Part shown: positions 25,225 through 31,724 of the stretch, piece by piece
How positions within the stretch are numbered: the stretch's first letter is position 1
Layout of the letters: every line of letters begins with the position of its first letter
NCBI GenBank assembly: GCA_963819475.1
Contig: CAWFWE010000004.1
Location: 1,535,812-1,599,811, forward strand
Reading direction: 5' to 3'
From: DASUAS01 sp963819475
Lineage (GTDB): Bacteria > Actinomycetota > Acidimicrobiia > IMCC26256 > DASPTH01
Length of the DNA stretch: 64,000 bases
Made by a program: the position numbers and the translations under genes
Notes under the pieces: generated by a model
Told to the model about the DNA's origin: nothing
Database searches by the model: none
The model's input: only the letters and a program-made list of their open reading frames with translations

Positions 25225-25296
25225 GGTCTCGAAGCTCTGACGGTGGAGCGGCCGGTCGAAACCCGGCAGGGGGAGGTTCGAGCACTCCCGGGACCA
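25225..25296 (+). tRNA. tRNA-Phe(GAA), C33
   Basis: Acceptor GGTCTCG/CGGGACC, D-stem GCTC/GAGC, anticodon stem GCCGG/CCGGC, loop TCGAAAC (GAA, 25258-25260) with C33. The T-stem GGAGG/ACTCC has a G53-A61 mismatch next to the loop. CCA is not encoded. Confidence 0.86.
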
Positions 25297-25305
25297 CCCA
25301 CGCAC

Positions 25306-25378
25306 GGGGCGTGAGCCAGATGGGGAAGGCACCGCGCTGATACCGCGGGACGACGTGGTTCGACTCCACGACGCCCTA
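25306..25378 (+). tRNA. tRNA-Ile(GAT)
   Basis: Acceptor GGGGCGT/ACGCCCT, anticodon stem CCGCG/CGCGG, loop CTGATAC (GAT, 25339-25341), T-arm CGTGG-TTCGACT-CCACG. U33 is present; CCA is not encoded. Confidence 0.93.
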
Positions 25379-25384
25379 CGCACA

Positions 25385-25457
25385 CGACGAGTAGGTCAGC
25401 AGGCAGACCGCCTCCCTCACATGGAGGAAGCCGGGGGTTCGAGTCCCTCCTCGTCGA
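25385..25457 (+). tRNA. tRNA-Val(CAC)
   Basis: Acceptor CGACGAG/CTCGTCG perfect, D-stem GGTC/GACC, anticodon stem CCTCC/GGAGG, loop CTCACAT (CAC, 25418-25420), T-arm GGGGG-TTCGAGT-CCCTC. Confidence 0.93.
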
Positions 25458-25459
25458 CG

Positions 25460-25534
25460 GTGGCCGAGGTCCGAAGTGGTCGAGACGCCGGGTCGTGGCC
25501 CCGGAGGAAGCCGGTTCGAGTCCGGCCGGTCACA
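25460..25534 (+). tRNA. tRNA-His(GTG), C33, without C73
   Basis: Acceptor GTGGCCG/CGGTCAC, anticodon stem CCGGG/CCCGG, loop TCGTGGC (GTG, 25495-25497) with C33, T-arm GCCGG-TTCGAGT-CCGGC. The discriminator is A, whereas bacterial tRNA-His normally has a G-1:C73 pair as its main identity element. Confidence 0.85.
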
Positions 25535-25535
25535 C

Positions 25536-25606
25536 CGCGAGGGATCTGGTGATCAGCGGGGCCTCATACGCCCTGCAGGCGGGTTCGATCCCCGCCCTCG
25601 CCACCA
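25536..25606 (+). tRNA. tRNA-Met(CAT), possibly initiator-like
   Basis: Anticodon stem GGGGC/GCCCT, loop CTCATAC (CAT, 25565-25567), T-arm GCGGG-TTCGATC-CCCGC, CCA encoded. The acceptor CGCGAGG/CCTCGCC has a C1-C72 mismatch, reminiscent of the unpaired 1:72 of initiator tRNA. The D-arm is abnormally short. A CAT anticodon could also be Ile2. Confidence 0.75.
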
Positions 25607-25607
25607 T

Positions 25608-25680
25608 GGGCCGGTGGCGCAATCGGAAGCGCAGCTCCCCTGCAAGGAGAAGGTTGCGGGTTCGAGTCCCGCACGGTCCA
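25608..25680 (+). tRNA. tRNA-Ala(TGC), C33
   Basis: Acceptor GGGCCGG/ACGGTCC (one G-U, one mismatch), D-stem GCGC/GCGC, anticodon stem GCTCC/GGAGA, loop CCTGCAA (TGC, 25641-25643) with C33, T-arm GCGGG-TTCGAGT-CCCGC. The G3-U70 position that AlaRS recognises is present as a G-U pair. Confidence 0.87.
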
Positions 25681-25698
25681 CCCCGCGAGACACTCCAC

Positions 25699-25772
25699 GC
25701 TGACGTAGCCCAATTGGAAGAGGCACGGCGCTCAGACCGCCGTCAGTGCGGGTTCGACTCCCGCCGTCAGTA
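25699..25772 (+). tRNA. tRNA with Leu anticodon (CAG) on a class I scaffold
   Basis: Acceptor GCTGACG/CGTCAGT, anticodon stem CGGCG/CGCCG, loop CTCAGAC (CAG, 25733-25735), T-arm GCGGG-TTCGACT-CCCGC. The variable loop is only TCAGT (5 nt), but bacterial tRNA-Leu is class II with a long variable arm. Which amino acid it carries is therefore uncertain. Confidence 0.85.
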
Positions 25773-25782
25773 CTCACGACAC

Positions 25783-25854
25783 CTGGACGTGGCGCAACGG
25801 GAGCGCGCCGGCTTCGGAAGCCGGAGGTTGGGAGTTCGAATCTCTCCGTCCAGA
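25783..25854 (+). tRNA. tRNA-Pro(CGG)
   Basis: Acceptor CTGGACG/CGTCCAG perfect, D-stem GCGC/GCGC, anticodon stem CCGGC/GCCGG, loop TTCGGAA (CGG, 25815-25817), T-arm GGGAG-TTCGAAT-CTCTC. Confidence 0.93.
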
Positions 25855-25871
25855 CCGACCGATCCATCCCG

Positions 25872-25946
25872 TGCGAGGTGGTGGAACTGGTACCACGCCT
25901 GCCCCTGAAGCAGGAGCTCCGGGTTCGAGCCCTGGCCTCGCAGCCA
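25872..25946 (+). tRNA. tRNA-Gln(CTG), C33
   Basis: Acceptor TGCGAGG/CCTCGCA perfect, D-stem GTGG/CCAC, anticodon stem CCTGC/GCAGG, loop CCCTGAA (CTG, 25905-25907) with C33, T-arm CCGGG-TTCGAGC-CCTGG, CCA encoded. Confidence 0.92.
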
Positions 25947-25953
25947 ATCGATG

Positions 25954-26142
25954 CCTCTGCAGTGGTCGCGCACCTTGACACTCGAGTCGGCCTGCTGCGC
26001 AGGTGGGGGTTCCTTCTTGGACCCTGTGGTTGCGGGTTCGAGTCCCGCCGCCTTCGGGCGTAGCTCAACTGGCAGAGCACCGGACAGTCCTCCACCGCTC
26101 CGGTTCCCAGGCCGTCTCTTCCACCCCGGTCAGCTGCGGAGG
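25954..26142 (+). ncRNA. Candidate YrlA-type Y RNA (tRNA mimic) upstream of Ro60
   Basis: A tRNA-like module appears in permuted order. First comes a T-arm GCGGG-TTCGAGT-CCCGC (26032-26048). Next is an acceptor-like stem closed by a tetraloop, CGCC-TTCG-GGCG (26049-26060). Then comes TA and a D-arm GCTC-AACTGGCA-GAGC (26063-26078). The two ends then pair where an anticodon arm would be: GGTGGGGG (26002-26009) with CCTCCACC (26089-26096). An outer 9-bp helix can form between CCTCTGCAG (25954-25962) and CTGCGGAGG (26134-26142). A tRNA mimic with a closed acceptor beside a Ro60 gene is the known plan of bacterial YrlA RNAs. The exact ends are uncertain. Confidence 0.6.
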
Positions 26143-26208
26143 ATGGGCGTACTTCCTCTGGCGTGAAGGGCCGCACGGCCTGCCGTTCGAATCGGCGCCG
26201 CTCGTCCA
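26125..26208 (+). tRNA. Degenerate tRNA-like 3' half, possibly Tyr(GTA)
   Basis: A variable-arm-like hairpin GGCC-GCAC-GGCC (26169-26180) leads into T-arm TGCCG-TTCGAAT-CGGCG, then CCGCTCG, T and CCA, like a class II tRNA 3' end. GTA at 26149-26151 sits in a weak anticodon-like arm. No matching 5' acceptor strand is seen. Tyr is the only amino acid without any candidate tRNA elsewhere in the array. Confidence 0.3.
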
Positions 26209-26261
26209 CTCGGTTCACTGACCGGCCTTCCGTTCGACGACACGAAGTGAGGTAGCACGAC

Positions 26262-27848
26262 ATGGCCAAGTTCTCCGGTACGAAGCGCAACCCGTGGCGC
26301 GCCAATCTCGCCGCGCCGATCCGCACGCGCGCCGCGCGCCTGTTCACGCACGAGGGTGGTGTCGGGTACGCGCGCGAGCCGCGCTCGGAGCTCTTCCTCC
26401 TGGCGGCCACGAACATGGTCGGCGAGGACACCTTCTACGAGCGCGCCGCGGTGCGCGACGCGCGGTTCCTGGAGCTCGTCCGCGAGGTGACCGCGTCGGA
26501 CCCGGCGTTCATCGCGGGCGCTGACGTCGCGGCGGGCAAGGTCGGTCTCGCGCAGTACCTGCGGGAGACGATGCTGATGCGATCGGCCTCCGTCGTCATG
26601 GCGGCGGAATACGTCGCCGCGGGGAGCGCCGGTGGCCGCGGCGTCGTCGCGCGCGCCCTCCGGCGGGCCGACGAGCCGGCCGAGATGCTCGGCTACTGGT
26701 TCACCAACCACGGCCGCAACCTGCCGATGCCGATCAAGCGCGGCGTCGCCGACGCGGTCCGCCGCCTCTACACGGAGCGCGCCGCACTGCGCTACGACGG
26801 CCTCGGCCGCCAGATCCGGATGGGCGACGTGATCGAGCTCACGCATCCGTCGCCGCGCGATCAGGCGCAGTCGGCCCTGTTCGCGTACCTGCTCGACCGT
26901 CGGCACCACGACGACGCAGTTGCCGATCCGGCGGTGCTGCCGATGCTCGCGGCGGCTGCCGCGCTCGACGCGGTGCCGCCCGACGAGCGCCGCTCGCACC
27001 TGCGGCGGCGCGGCGCCGGCGCGCTCGCCGAGGGTGGGTTCTCGTGGGAGCGGCTGTCGGGCTGGCTGCCGGGCGGCATGGACGCCGAGGCGTGGGAGGC
27101 GGTCATCCCGTCGATGGGGGCCATGGCGCTGGTGCGGAACCTGCGGAACTTCGACCAGGCCGGCATCGGTGCCGCCGCCGTGGACGCGGTGGTCGCGAAG
27201 ATCACCGACGCGCACGAGGTGGCGGCGGCGCGCCTGTTCCCGTACCAGGTCTGGGCGGCGTACCAGCACGCGCCGTCCGACACCTGGAAGCTCGCGCTCG
27301 GTCGCACGCTCGACCACACGGTGGCGAACATCCCCGCGCTGGACGGCACGCTCGTCGTCGTCGACACGTCGGGCTCGATGCAGGCGCGGGTCTCCAACCG
27401 CTCGCGCCTGCAGCGAGTCGAGGTCGCGGCGGTGATGGCGATGGCGACGGCCGCGCGCGCTGATGACGTCGACGTGGTGATCTACGGCTCCGACAACGCG
27501 CGGCTCCGGGGGCTCCGAGGTGCGTCGGTGCTCTCCGGCGTCGACAAGGTCGTCCGCGCGGTCGGCTCGGTCGGTCACGCGACGTACGGGCACACCGCGA
27601 TCGCGCGCTGGTTCGATCCGCGTCGGCACCGTCGCGCGGTGATCTTCACCGACGACCAGCAGCACGACGCGGCCCGCGTGCGTCTCGACCACGTCCCGGT
27701 CGTGTACACGTTCGACCTGGCGGGGTACCGCCCGTCGGCGCTGCCGGCCGGCGAGCGCGGCCGGTACACGCTCGGCGGGTTCACCGACGCCACGTTCACC
27801 GTCATGCAGGTGCTCGAGCGCGGCGGGAACGCCGACTGGCCGTTCTGA
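26262..27848 (+). CDS. rsr: Ro60/TROVE-domain RNA-binding protein (Rsr)
   Basis: 528 residues. The first ~340 residues form the HEAT-like TROVE ring (NPWRANLAAPIRTRAARLFTHEGGVGY, NHGRNLPMPIKRGVADAVRRLY). The C-terminal vWA domain has an intact MIDAS, VVDTSGSMQ (about 367), and later FTDDQQ. Bacterial Ro60 binds Y RNA and misfolded or damaged RNA and works with RNA-repair or decay enzymes. It follows the tRNA array and the Y-RNA candidate, and rtcB lies 1.4 kb upstream on the same strand. No RtcR-type sigma54 activator is in the window, so control probably differs from proteobacterial rsr-rtcBA operons. Confidence 0.95.
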   Translation: MAKFSGTKRNPWRANLAAPIRTRAARLFTHEGGVGYAREPRSELFLLAATNMVGEDTFYERAAVRDARFLELVREVTASDPAFIAGADVAAGKVGLAQYLRETMLMRSASVVMAAEYVAAGSAGGRGVVARALRRADEPAEMLGYWFTNHGRNLPMPIKRGVADAVRRLYTERAALRYDGLGRQIRMGDVIELTHPSPRDQAQSALFAYLLDRRHHDDAVADPAVLPMLAAAAALDAVPPDERRSHLRRRGAGALAEGGFSWERLSGWLPGGMDAEAWEAVIPSMGAMALVRNLRNFDQAGIGAAAVDAVVAKITDAHEVAAARLFPYQVWAAYQHAPSDTWKLALGRTLDHTVANIPALDGTLVVVDTSGSMQARVSNRSRLQRVEVAAVMAMATAARADDVDVVIYGSDNARLRGLRGASVLSGVDKVVRAVGSVGHATYGHTAIARWFDPRRHRRAVIFTDDQQHDAARVRLDHVPVVYTFDLAGYRPSALPAGERGRYTLGGFTDATFTVMQVLERGGNADWPF

Positions 27849-27876
27849 GCGCGCCCGCGGTGGCCGGGTCGCGGCG

Positions 27877-29127
27877 TCACTCCGGGTCGGAGAGGATCAC
27901 CCGGTTGGCGTGGTCCCATCGGAGGTAGTTCCAGGCCCAGTTCAGGAGCACCACGGCCCGGTTGCGGAACCCGATGAGGAACACGAGATGGAGTCCGAGC
28001 CAGCTCAACCACCCGAGCGTCCCGCCGAACCGGATGCCGAGCGGGAGCTCGGCCACCGCTGAGCGGCGCCCGATGGTGGCCATCGTGCCCTTGTCGACGT
28101 AGCGGAAGGGCTTCGTCGACTTCCCCTGCAGCCGCCGCACGATGCCGCGCGCCACGTACCGGCCCTGCTGCATCGCCACCGGCGCCAGCTGCGGGAACGC
28201 GTCGCCGCCGGCCCGCTCGACCGCGGCGAGGTCGCCGATGACGAACACCTCGGGGTGTCCGGGCACGCTGAGGTCGGGCCGGACGACGATCTCGCCGCGC
28301 GCGGTCTGGGCCAACGAGAGGGTGGACGCCACCGGGTTGGCCTTCACACCCGCGGTCCACAGCACGGTGCGGGTCGGGATGACGGTGCCGTCGGCGAGCT
28401 CCACCTTGTCGCCGGCGACGGCCGCGATCGGCACCCCGAGGCGGACCTCGACGCCACGCTGTGCCAGCTCGACCTTCGCTTCCGCACGCGAGCGGGGAGA
28501 GAAGGAGCCCAGGAGGTGCTCGGTCATCTCGACCAGCACGACGCGCGCCCGGCCGACGTCGAGACGCTTGAAGTCCTTCCGGAGCACGATCGCGATCAGC
28601 TCACCCAGGGCTCCGCAGAGCTCGACCCCGGTGGGGCCGCCGCCGGCGACCACGAACGTCAGGGTGCCGTCGTCGACGCGCGACGGATCGGCGTCGGCCT
28701 CCTCGAACCGGGTCAGCACCGAGCTGCGGATCTTGCTGGCGTCGGCCAGGGTCTTGAGCGGGATGGCGTGCTCGGCGGCACCCGGGACGCCGAAGTCGCT
28801 GCTCACCGCGCCCGCGGCGAGGACCAGGTAGTCGTAGGTGAGCGGGGCGCCGCGATCGACCAGCACCTCCCGCCGGTCGAAGTCGACGCCGCGCACCGTG
28901 TTCACACGGGCCTCGATGTTGGGCTCGTCACGCACGATGCTGCGCAGGTTCGGCGCGATGTCATCGGGCGCGAGGCTCGAAGTCGCGACCTGGTACAGGA
29001 GGGGCGAGAACGTGTGGAAGTTGTGCTGGTCGACGATCGTGACGTCGAGCGGCGTGTCCGCCAGCGCGCGGGCGGCCGAGATCCCACCGAACCCCGCACC
29101 CACGATCACCACCCGAGGCCGACGCAT
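27877..29127 (-). CDS. Type II NADH:quinone oxidoreductase (NDH-2-like)
   Basis: 416 residues from MRRPRVVIVGAGFGGISAARAL, an FAD-binding Rossmann motif at the very N-terminus. A second dinucleotide motif FVVAGGGPTGVELCGAL binds NADH, and VFVIGDLAAVE binds FAD near the end. The hydrophobic C-terminal stretch LGWLSWLGLHLVFLIGFRNR fits membrane attachment. It would pass electrons from NADH to quinone without proton pumping. It is divergent from the encapsulin genes, with an 85-bp gap. Confidence 0.92.
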   Translation of the reverse strand: MRRPRVVIVGAGFGGISAARALADTPLDVTIVDQHNFHTFSPLLYQVATSSLAPDDIAPNLRSIVRDEPNIEARVNTVRGVDFDRREVLVDRGAPLTYDYLVLAAGAVSSDFGVPGAAEHAIPLKTLADASKIRSSVLTRFEEADADPSRVDDGTLTFVVAGGGPTGVELCGALGELIAIVLRKDFKRLDVGRARVVLVEMTEHLLGSFSPRSRAEAKVELAQRGVEVRLGVPIAAVAGDKVELADGTVIPTRTVLWTAGVKANPVASTLSLAQTARGEIVVRPDLSVPGHPEVFVIGDLAAVERAGGDAFPQLAPVAMQQGRYVARGIVRRLQGKSTKPFRYVDKGTMATIGRRSAVAELPLGIRFGGTLGWLSWLGLHLVFLIGFRNRAVVLLNWAWNYLRWDHANRVILSDPE

Positions 29128-29212
29128 GTCCCCCCAGCGTTGTCGCTGGGCACGCTGCGTGCCAAAGTGCACGGACCCTGCCCGCGCCCAACGCCTCCCG
29201 GAGGACGGAACC

Positions 29213-29578
29213 ATGGCCCACGAAGGTCTCCACGAGCCCGCCGAGCTCCTCGACGACGCGACGATCGATCGCCATCGCGCGCTCGAATCGGTGATCGAAG
29301 AGCTCGAGGCGATCGACTGGTACGACCAACGGGTGCGGGCGACCAACGACCCGGGTCTGGCGTCGATCCTCGCCCACAACCGCGACGACGAGAAGGAGCA
29401 CGCCGCCATGGCGCTCGAATGGGTTCGCCGTCAGGATCCGGCGCTCGACGCGCAGTTGCGGACCTACCTGTTCACGACGGGGCCGATCGTGTCGGTCGAG
29501 GACGACGGTGACACGGAGTCGGCGCCGGCGCCGCGTGGGACCGGGTTGGCGATCGGCAGCCTGCGGAGCGGGTCATGA
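29213..29578 (+). CDS. Encapsulated ferritin-like cargo protein (EncFtn)
   Basis: 121 residues starting MAHEGLHEPAELLDD after a Shine-Dalgarno (GGAGGACGG). Two helices with acidic and His residues (HRALESVIEELEAIDWYDQR, NRDDEKEHAAMALEW) match the ferroxidase half-site of EncFtn, which assembles as decamers. The tail TGLAIGSLRSGS is a classic encapsulin targeting peptide. It would oxidise Fe(II) inside the shell encoded next; the genes overlap by 4 bp (ATGA). Confidence 0.92.
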   Translation: MAHEGLHEPAELLDDATIDRHRALESVIEELEAIDWYDQRVRATNDPGLASILAHNRDDEKEHAAMALEWVRRQDPALDAQLRTYLFTTGPIVSVEDDGDTESAPAPRGTGLAIGSLRSGS

Positions 29579-30386
29579 GCGACCACCTCCTGCGCGGCCT
29601 GGCGCCCATCTCGGACGCCGCGTGGGCGGCCATCGAGGACGACGTCACCCCGAAGCTCAAGACGCAGCTCGCGGCCCGGAAGCTGGTCGACTTCACCGGA
29701 CCGAGCGGGTGGGATCTCTCGGCGGTGAACCTCGGCCGCGCCCGTCCGATCGCCGAACCGGGCTCCGGGCTGACGGCGACGCAGCGGGTCGTGCTGCCGT
29801 TGGTCGAGCTGCGCGCCGAGTTCACCGTGTCGCGTCGTGAGCTCGAGGACGTCGACCGCGGCGCCCGCGACGTCGACCTGTCGGCCCTCGACGAGGCGGC
29901 GTCGGCACTGGCGCGCGCCGAGAACCGCGCCGTCTTCCACGGCTATGCCGACGCCGGCATCCGCGGGCTCGTCGAGGTCGGGACGCACGAACCGATCTCG
30001 CTCGAGCACGACCCGAACCGGTACCCGGCCGAGATCGCGCCGCGGTCGACGTCCTGCGCGAGGCCGGGATCGGCGGGCCGTACGGTCTCGCGATCGCGCC
30101 GGAGATCTACACCGCGATCGTCGAAGCCACCGAGCACGGCGGCTACCCGTTGTTCGAGCATCTGCACCAGATCCTCGAGGGCCCGGTCGTGTGGGCCCCC
30201 GGTATCGACTGCGGTGTGGTGCTCAGCCAACGCGGCGACGACTTCGTGTTCGACAGCGGTCAGGACATCGCCATCGGCTACCGGAGCCACGACGCCGAAG
30301 ACGTGACCCTGTACCTGGAAGAGAGCTTCACCTTCCGGGTGCTCGAACCCGACGCCGTCGTCGCCCTGGACCCGCCGCGGGGCTAG
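29575..30386 (+). CDS. Encapsulin shell protein, with 1-nt frameshift
   Basis: Starts MSDHLLRGLAPISDAAWAAIEDD and continues with RKLVDFTGPSGWDLSAVN, characteristic of HK97-fold encapsulins. The frame breaks near 30040 after RYPAEIA; losing one base explains it. The next frame continues VDVLREAGIGGPYGLAI, then PLFEHLHQILEGPVVWAPGIDCG and the C-terminal E-loop region, ending at 30386. Corrected length is about 270 residues, standard for family 1. The shell would house the upstream EncFtn as an iron-storage compartment. A sequencing error is likely given the otherwise intact text. Confidence 0.88.
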
Positions 30387-30784
30387 GACGAGCCCTGCGG
30401 AGGAGGGCCCGGCGGCGTCGTGAGGCTCAGCTGGATGTTCGCCATCGCCCAGTCGCCGTCCCGGCGGACGAAGACGTGGCTGACGCGGAAGTCGCCGTTC
30501 GACGGCGTCCCCCGGTACGCGGCCTCCTGTGTCTGGGTCCCGACGGCGACCGCGGCATCGCCGTAGACGCGGACATCGACGTCGTGCCACGAGAGCGCCG
30601 TGGTCGAGAAATCGCCCGAGGCGTAGCGGTCGAGCCACTGGGCCTTGTCGAGGACGAATCCGAACGGCCCCACGAGGTGGAAGTCGTCGGTGACGATGCC
30701 GGCGAGCGTGGCGACGTCGGCGTCGCGCTCGGCGGTGGCCCAACGGTGTCCGAGGTCGAGGATCTGATCGGCGTCGGAGGGCAT
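30383..30784 (-). CDS. SnoaL/NTF2-like protein
   Basis: 133 residues beginning MPSDADQILDLGHRWATAERDADV, with the family pattern LAGIVTDDFHLVGPFG and the late strand SHVFVRRDGDWAMANIQLS. These small alpha+beta-barrel proteins are cyclases, isomerases or ligand-binding proteins. It lies 44 bp from the SDR gene on the same strand, so they probably form one transcript. The substrate is unknown. Confidence 0.8.
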   Translation of the reverse strand: MPSDADQILDLGHRWATAERDADVATLAGIVTDDFHLVGPFGFVLDKAQWLDRYASGDFSTTALSWHDVDVRVYGDAAVAVGTQTQEAAYRGTPSNGDFRVSHVFVRRDGDWAMANIQLSLTTPPGPPPQGSS

Positions 30785-30828
30785 GAGGGAACCTCCTGGG
30801 TCGGAACGGAGACGGCGGGGCGATGCCT

Positions 30829-31653
30829 TCAGGTGCGGGCCATGCCCTCGCCCTGGCGGTACATCTGGGGTGGCTTCTCGCCCGCGAGCTGGCCGACGTC
30901 GATGGGGACGGTCGCGCCGGTCACGAACGACGAGCCTTCGGAGCAGAGCCACAGCACCACGTCGGCGACCTCGTCGGTGGTGCCGACGCGGCCCATGGGC
31001 ACCGACTGTCCGGCGAGTCGTTGCGCTTCCGGACCGGCCTGCTCGAGGTGGTACGTGAGGATCGGCCCGGGGGCGACGGCGTTCACGCGGATGTTGCGAT
31101 TCGCGTAGTCGAGCGCGGCGACCTCGGTGAGCCCGATGATGCCGCCTTTGCCCGCGACGTACGCGGCGAGGTTGGTCATCGCCCGCACGCCGGCGACCGA
31201 GGCCATGTTGACGATGGCGCCGCCGCCCGAGTCGAGCAGGGCGGGGATCTCGTACTTCATCCCGAGGAAGGTGCCGCGCACGTTGGTGCGGATGCCGCGG
31301 TCGAACTCGTCGGGATCGAGGTCGGCGAGCGGGCCCGGCATCGGTCCGTCGGTGGCGTTGTTGAACGCGGCGTCGAGGCGTCCGTACGTGTTCACCGCGA
31401 GGTCGACGAGCGCGCGCATGGAGTCGGTGTCGCCGACGTCGGTGACCGCGGTGACGGCGCGGCCGCCGCGCTGCTCGATGTCGGCGGCGACGCCGGCGAG
31501 TGCCTCGTGGTCGCGCGCGCCGAGCACGACGGCGTAGCCGTCCCGCGCGAAGGCGCGGGCGGTGTCGGCGCCGATGCCGCGGCTCGCCCCGGCGACCAGG
31601 GCGACCTTGCGGGTCGGGGAGTTGCTGCTCCTGGAGTTGCTGGCCGTGGTCAT
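30829..31653 (-). CDS. Short-chain dehydrogenase/reductase (SDR)
   Basis: 274 residues. Classical SDR motifs: VALVAGASRGIGADTA (NAD(P) binding), AAFNNATDG (NNAG variant), IVNMASVAGVRA (catalytic Ser), and YVAGKGG (YxxxK). It ends in an NAxxPG segment followed by a tail. The gene diverges from a MarR regulator across an AT-rich 40-bp region, and that regulator probably controls it. Confidence 0.9.
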   Translation of the reverse strand: MTTASNSRSSNSPTRKVALVAGASRGIGADTARAFARDGYAVVLGARDHEALAGVAADIEQRGGRAVTAVTDVGDTDSMRALVDLAVNTYGRLDAAFNNATDGPMPGPLADLDPDEFDRGIRTNVRGTFLGMKYEIPALLDSGGGAIVNMASVAGVRAMTNLAAYVAGKGGIIGLTEVAALDYANRNIRVNAVAPGPILTYHLEQAGPEAQRLAGQSVPMGRVGTTDEVADVVLWLCSEGSSFVTGATVPIDVGQLAGEKPPQMYRQGEGMART

Positions 31654-31724
31654 GACCTCCTCCTGCCCAAAAGGTTAGAGATCCAAAACATTAGATGTCA
31701 AATGATTTCTGCTACGATGCGGAG
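31654..31724. promoter_or_regulatory. AT-rich divergent promoter/operator between SDR and MarR genes
   Basis: The stretch TTAGAG...CATTAGATGTCAAATG (31674-31704) is far more AT-rich than its surroundings and has imperfect dyad character. It is a likely binding site for the adjacent MarR protein. TACGAT near 31713 could be a -10 box. Confidence 0.45.

Noticed and set aside
26049..26060. Rho-independent terminator (CGCC-TTCG-GGCG)
   Set aside because: The stem is only 4 bp and lies exactly between a T-arm and a D-arm, where it works better as the capped acceptor stem of a tRNA mimic.
24894..26431. Long open frames through the tRNA array on both strands
   Set aside because: High GC leaves many frames open. 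They run across well-paired tRNA genes and show no domain, so they are not genes.
22200..27848. Integrated phage or plasmid carrying the tRNA array
   Set aside because: tRNA arrays with Ro60 occur in some phages, but no integrase, capsid, terminase, replication or conjugation gene is visible on either side, and flanking genes are ordinary chromosomal enzymes. Past transfer remains possible.
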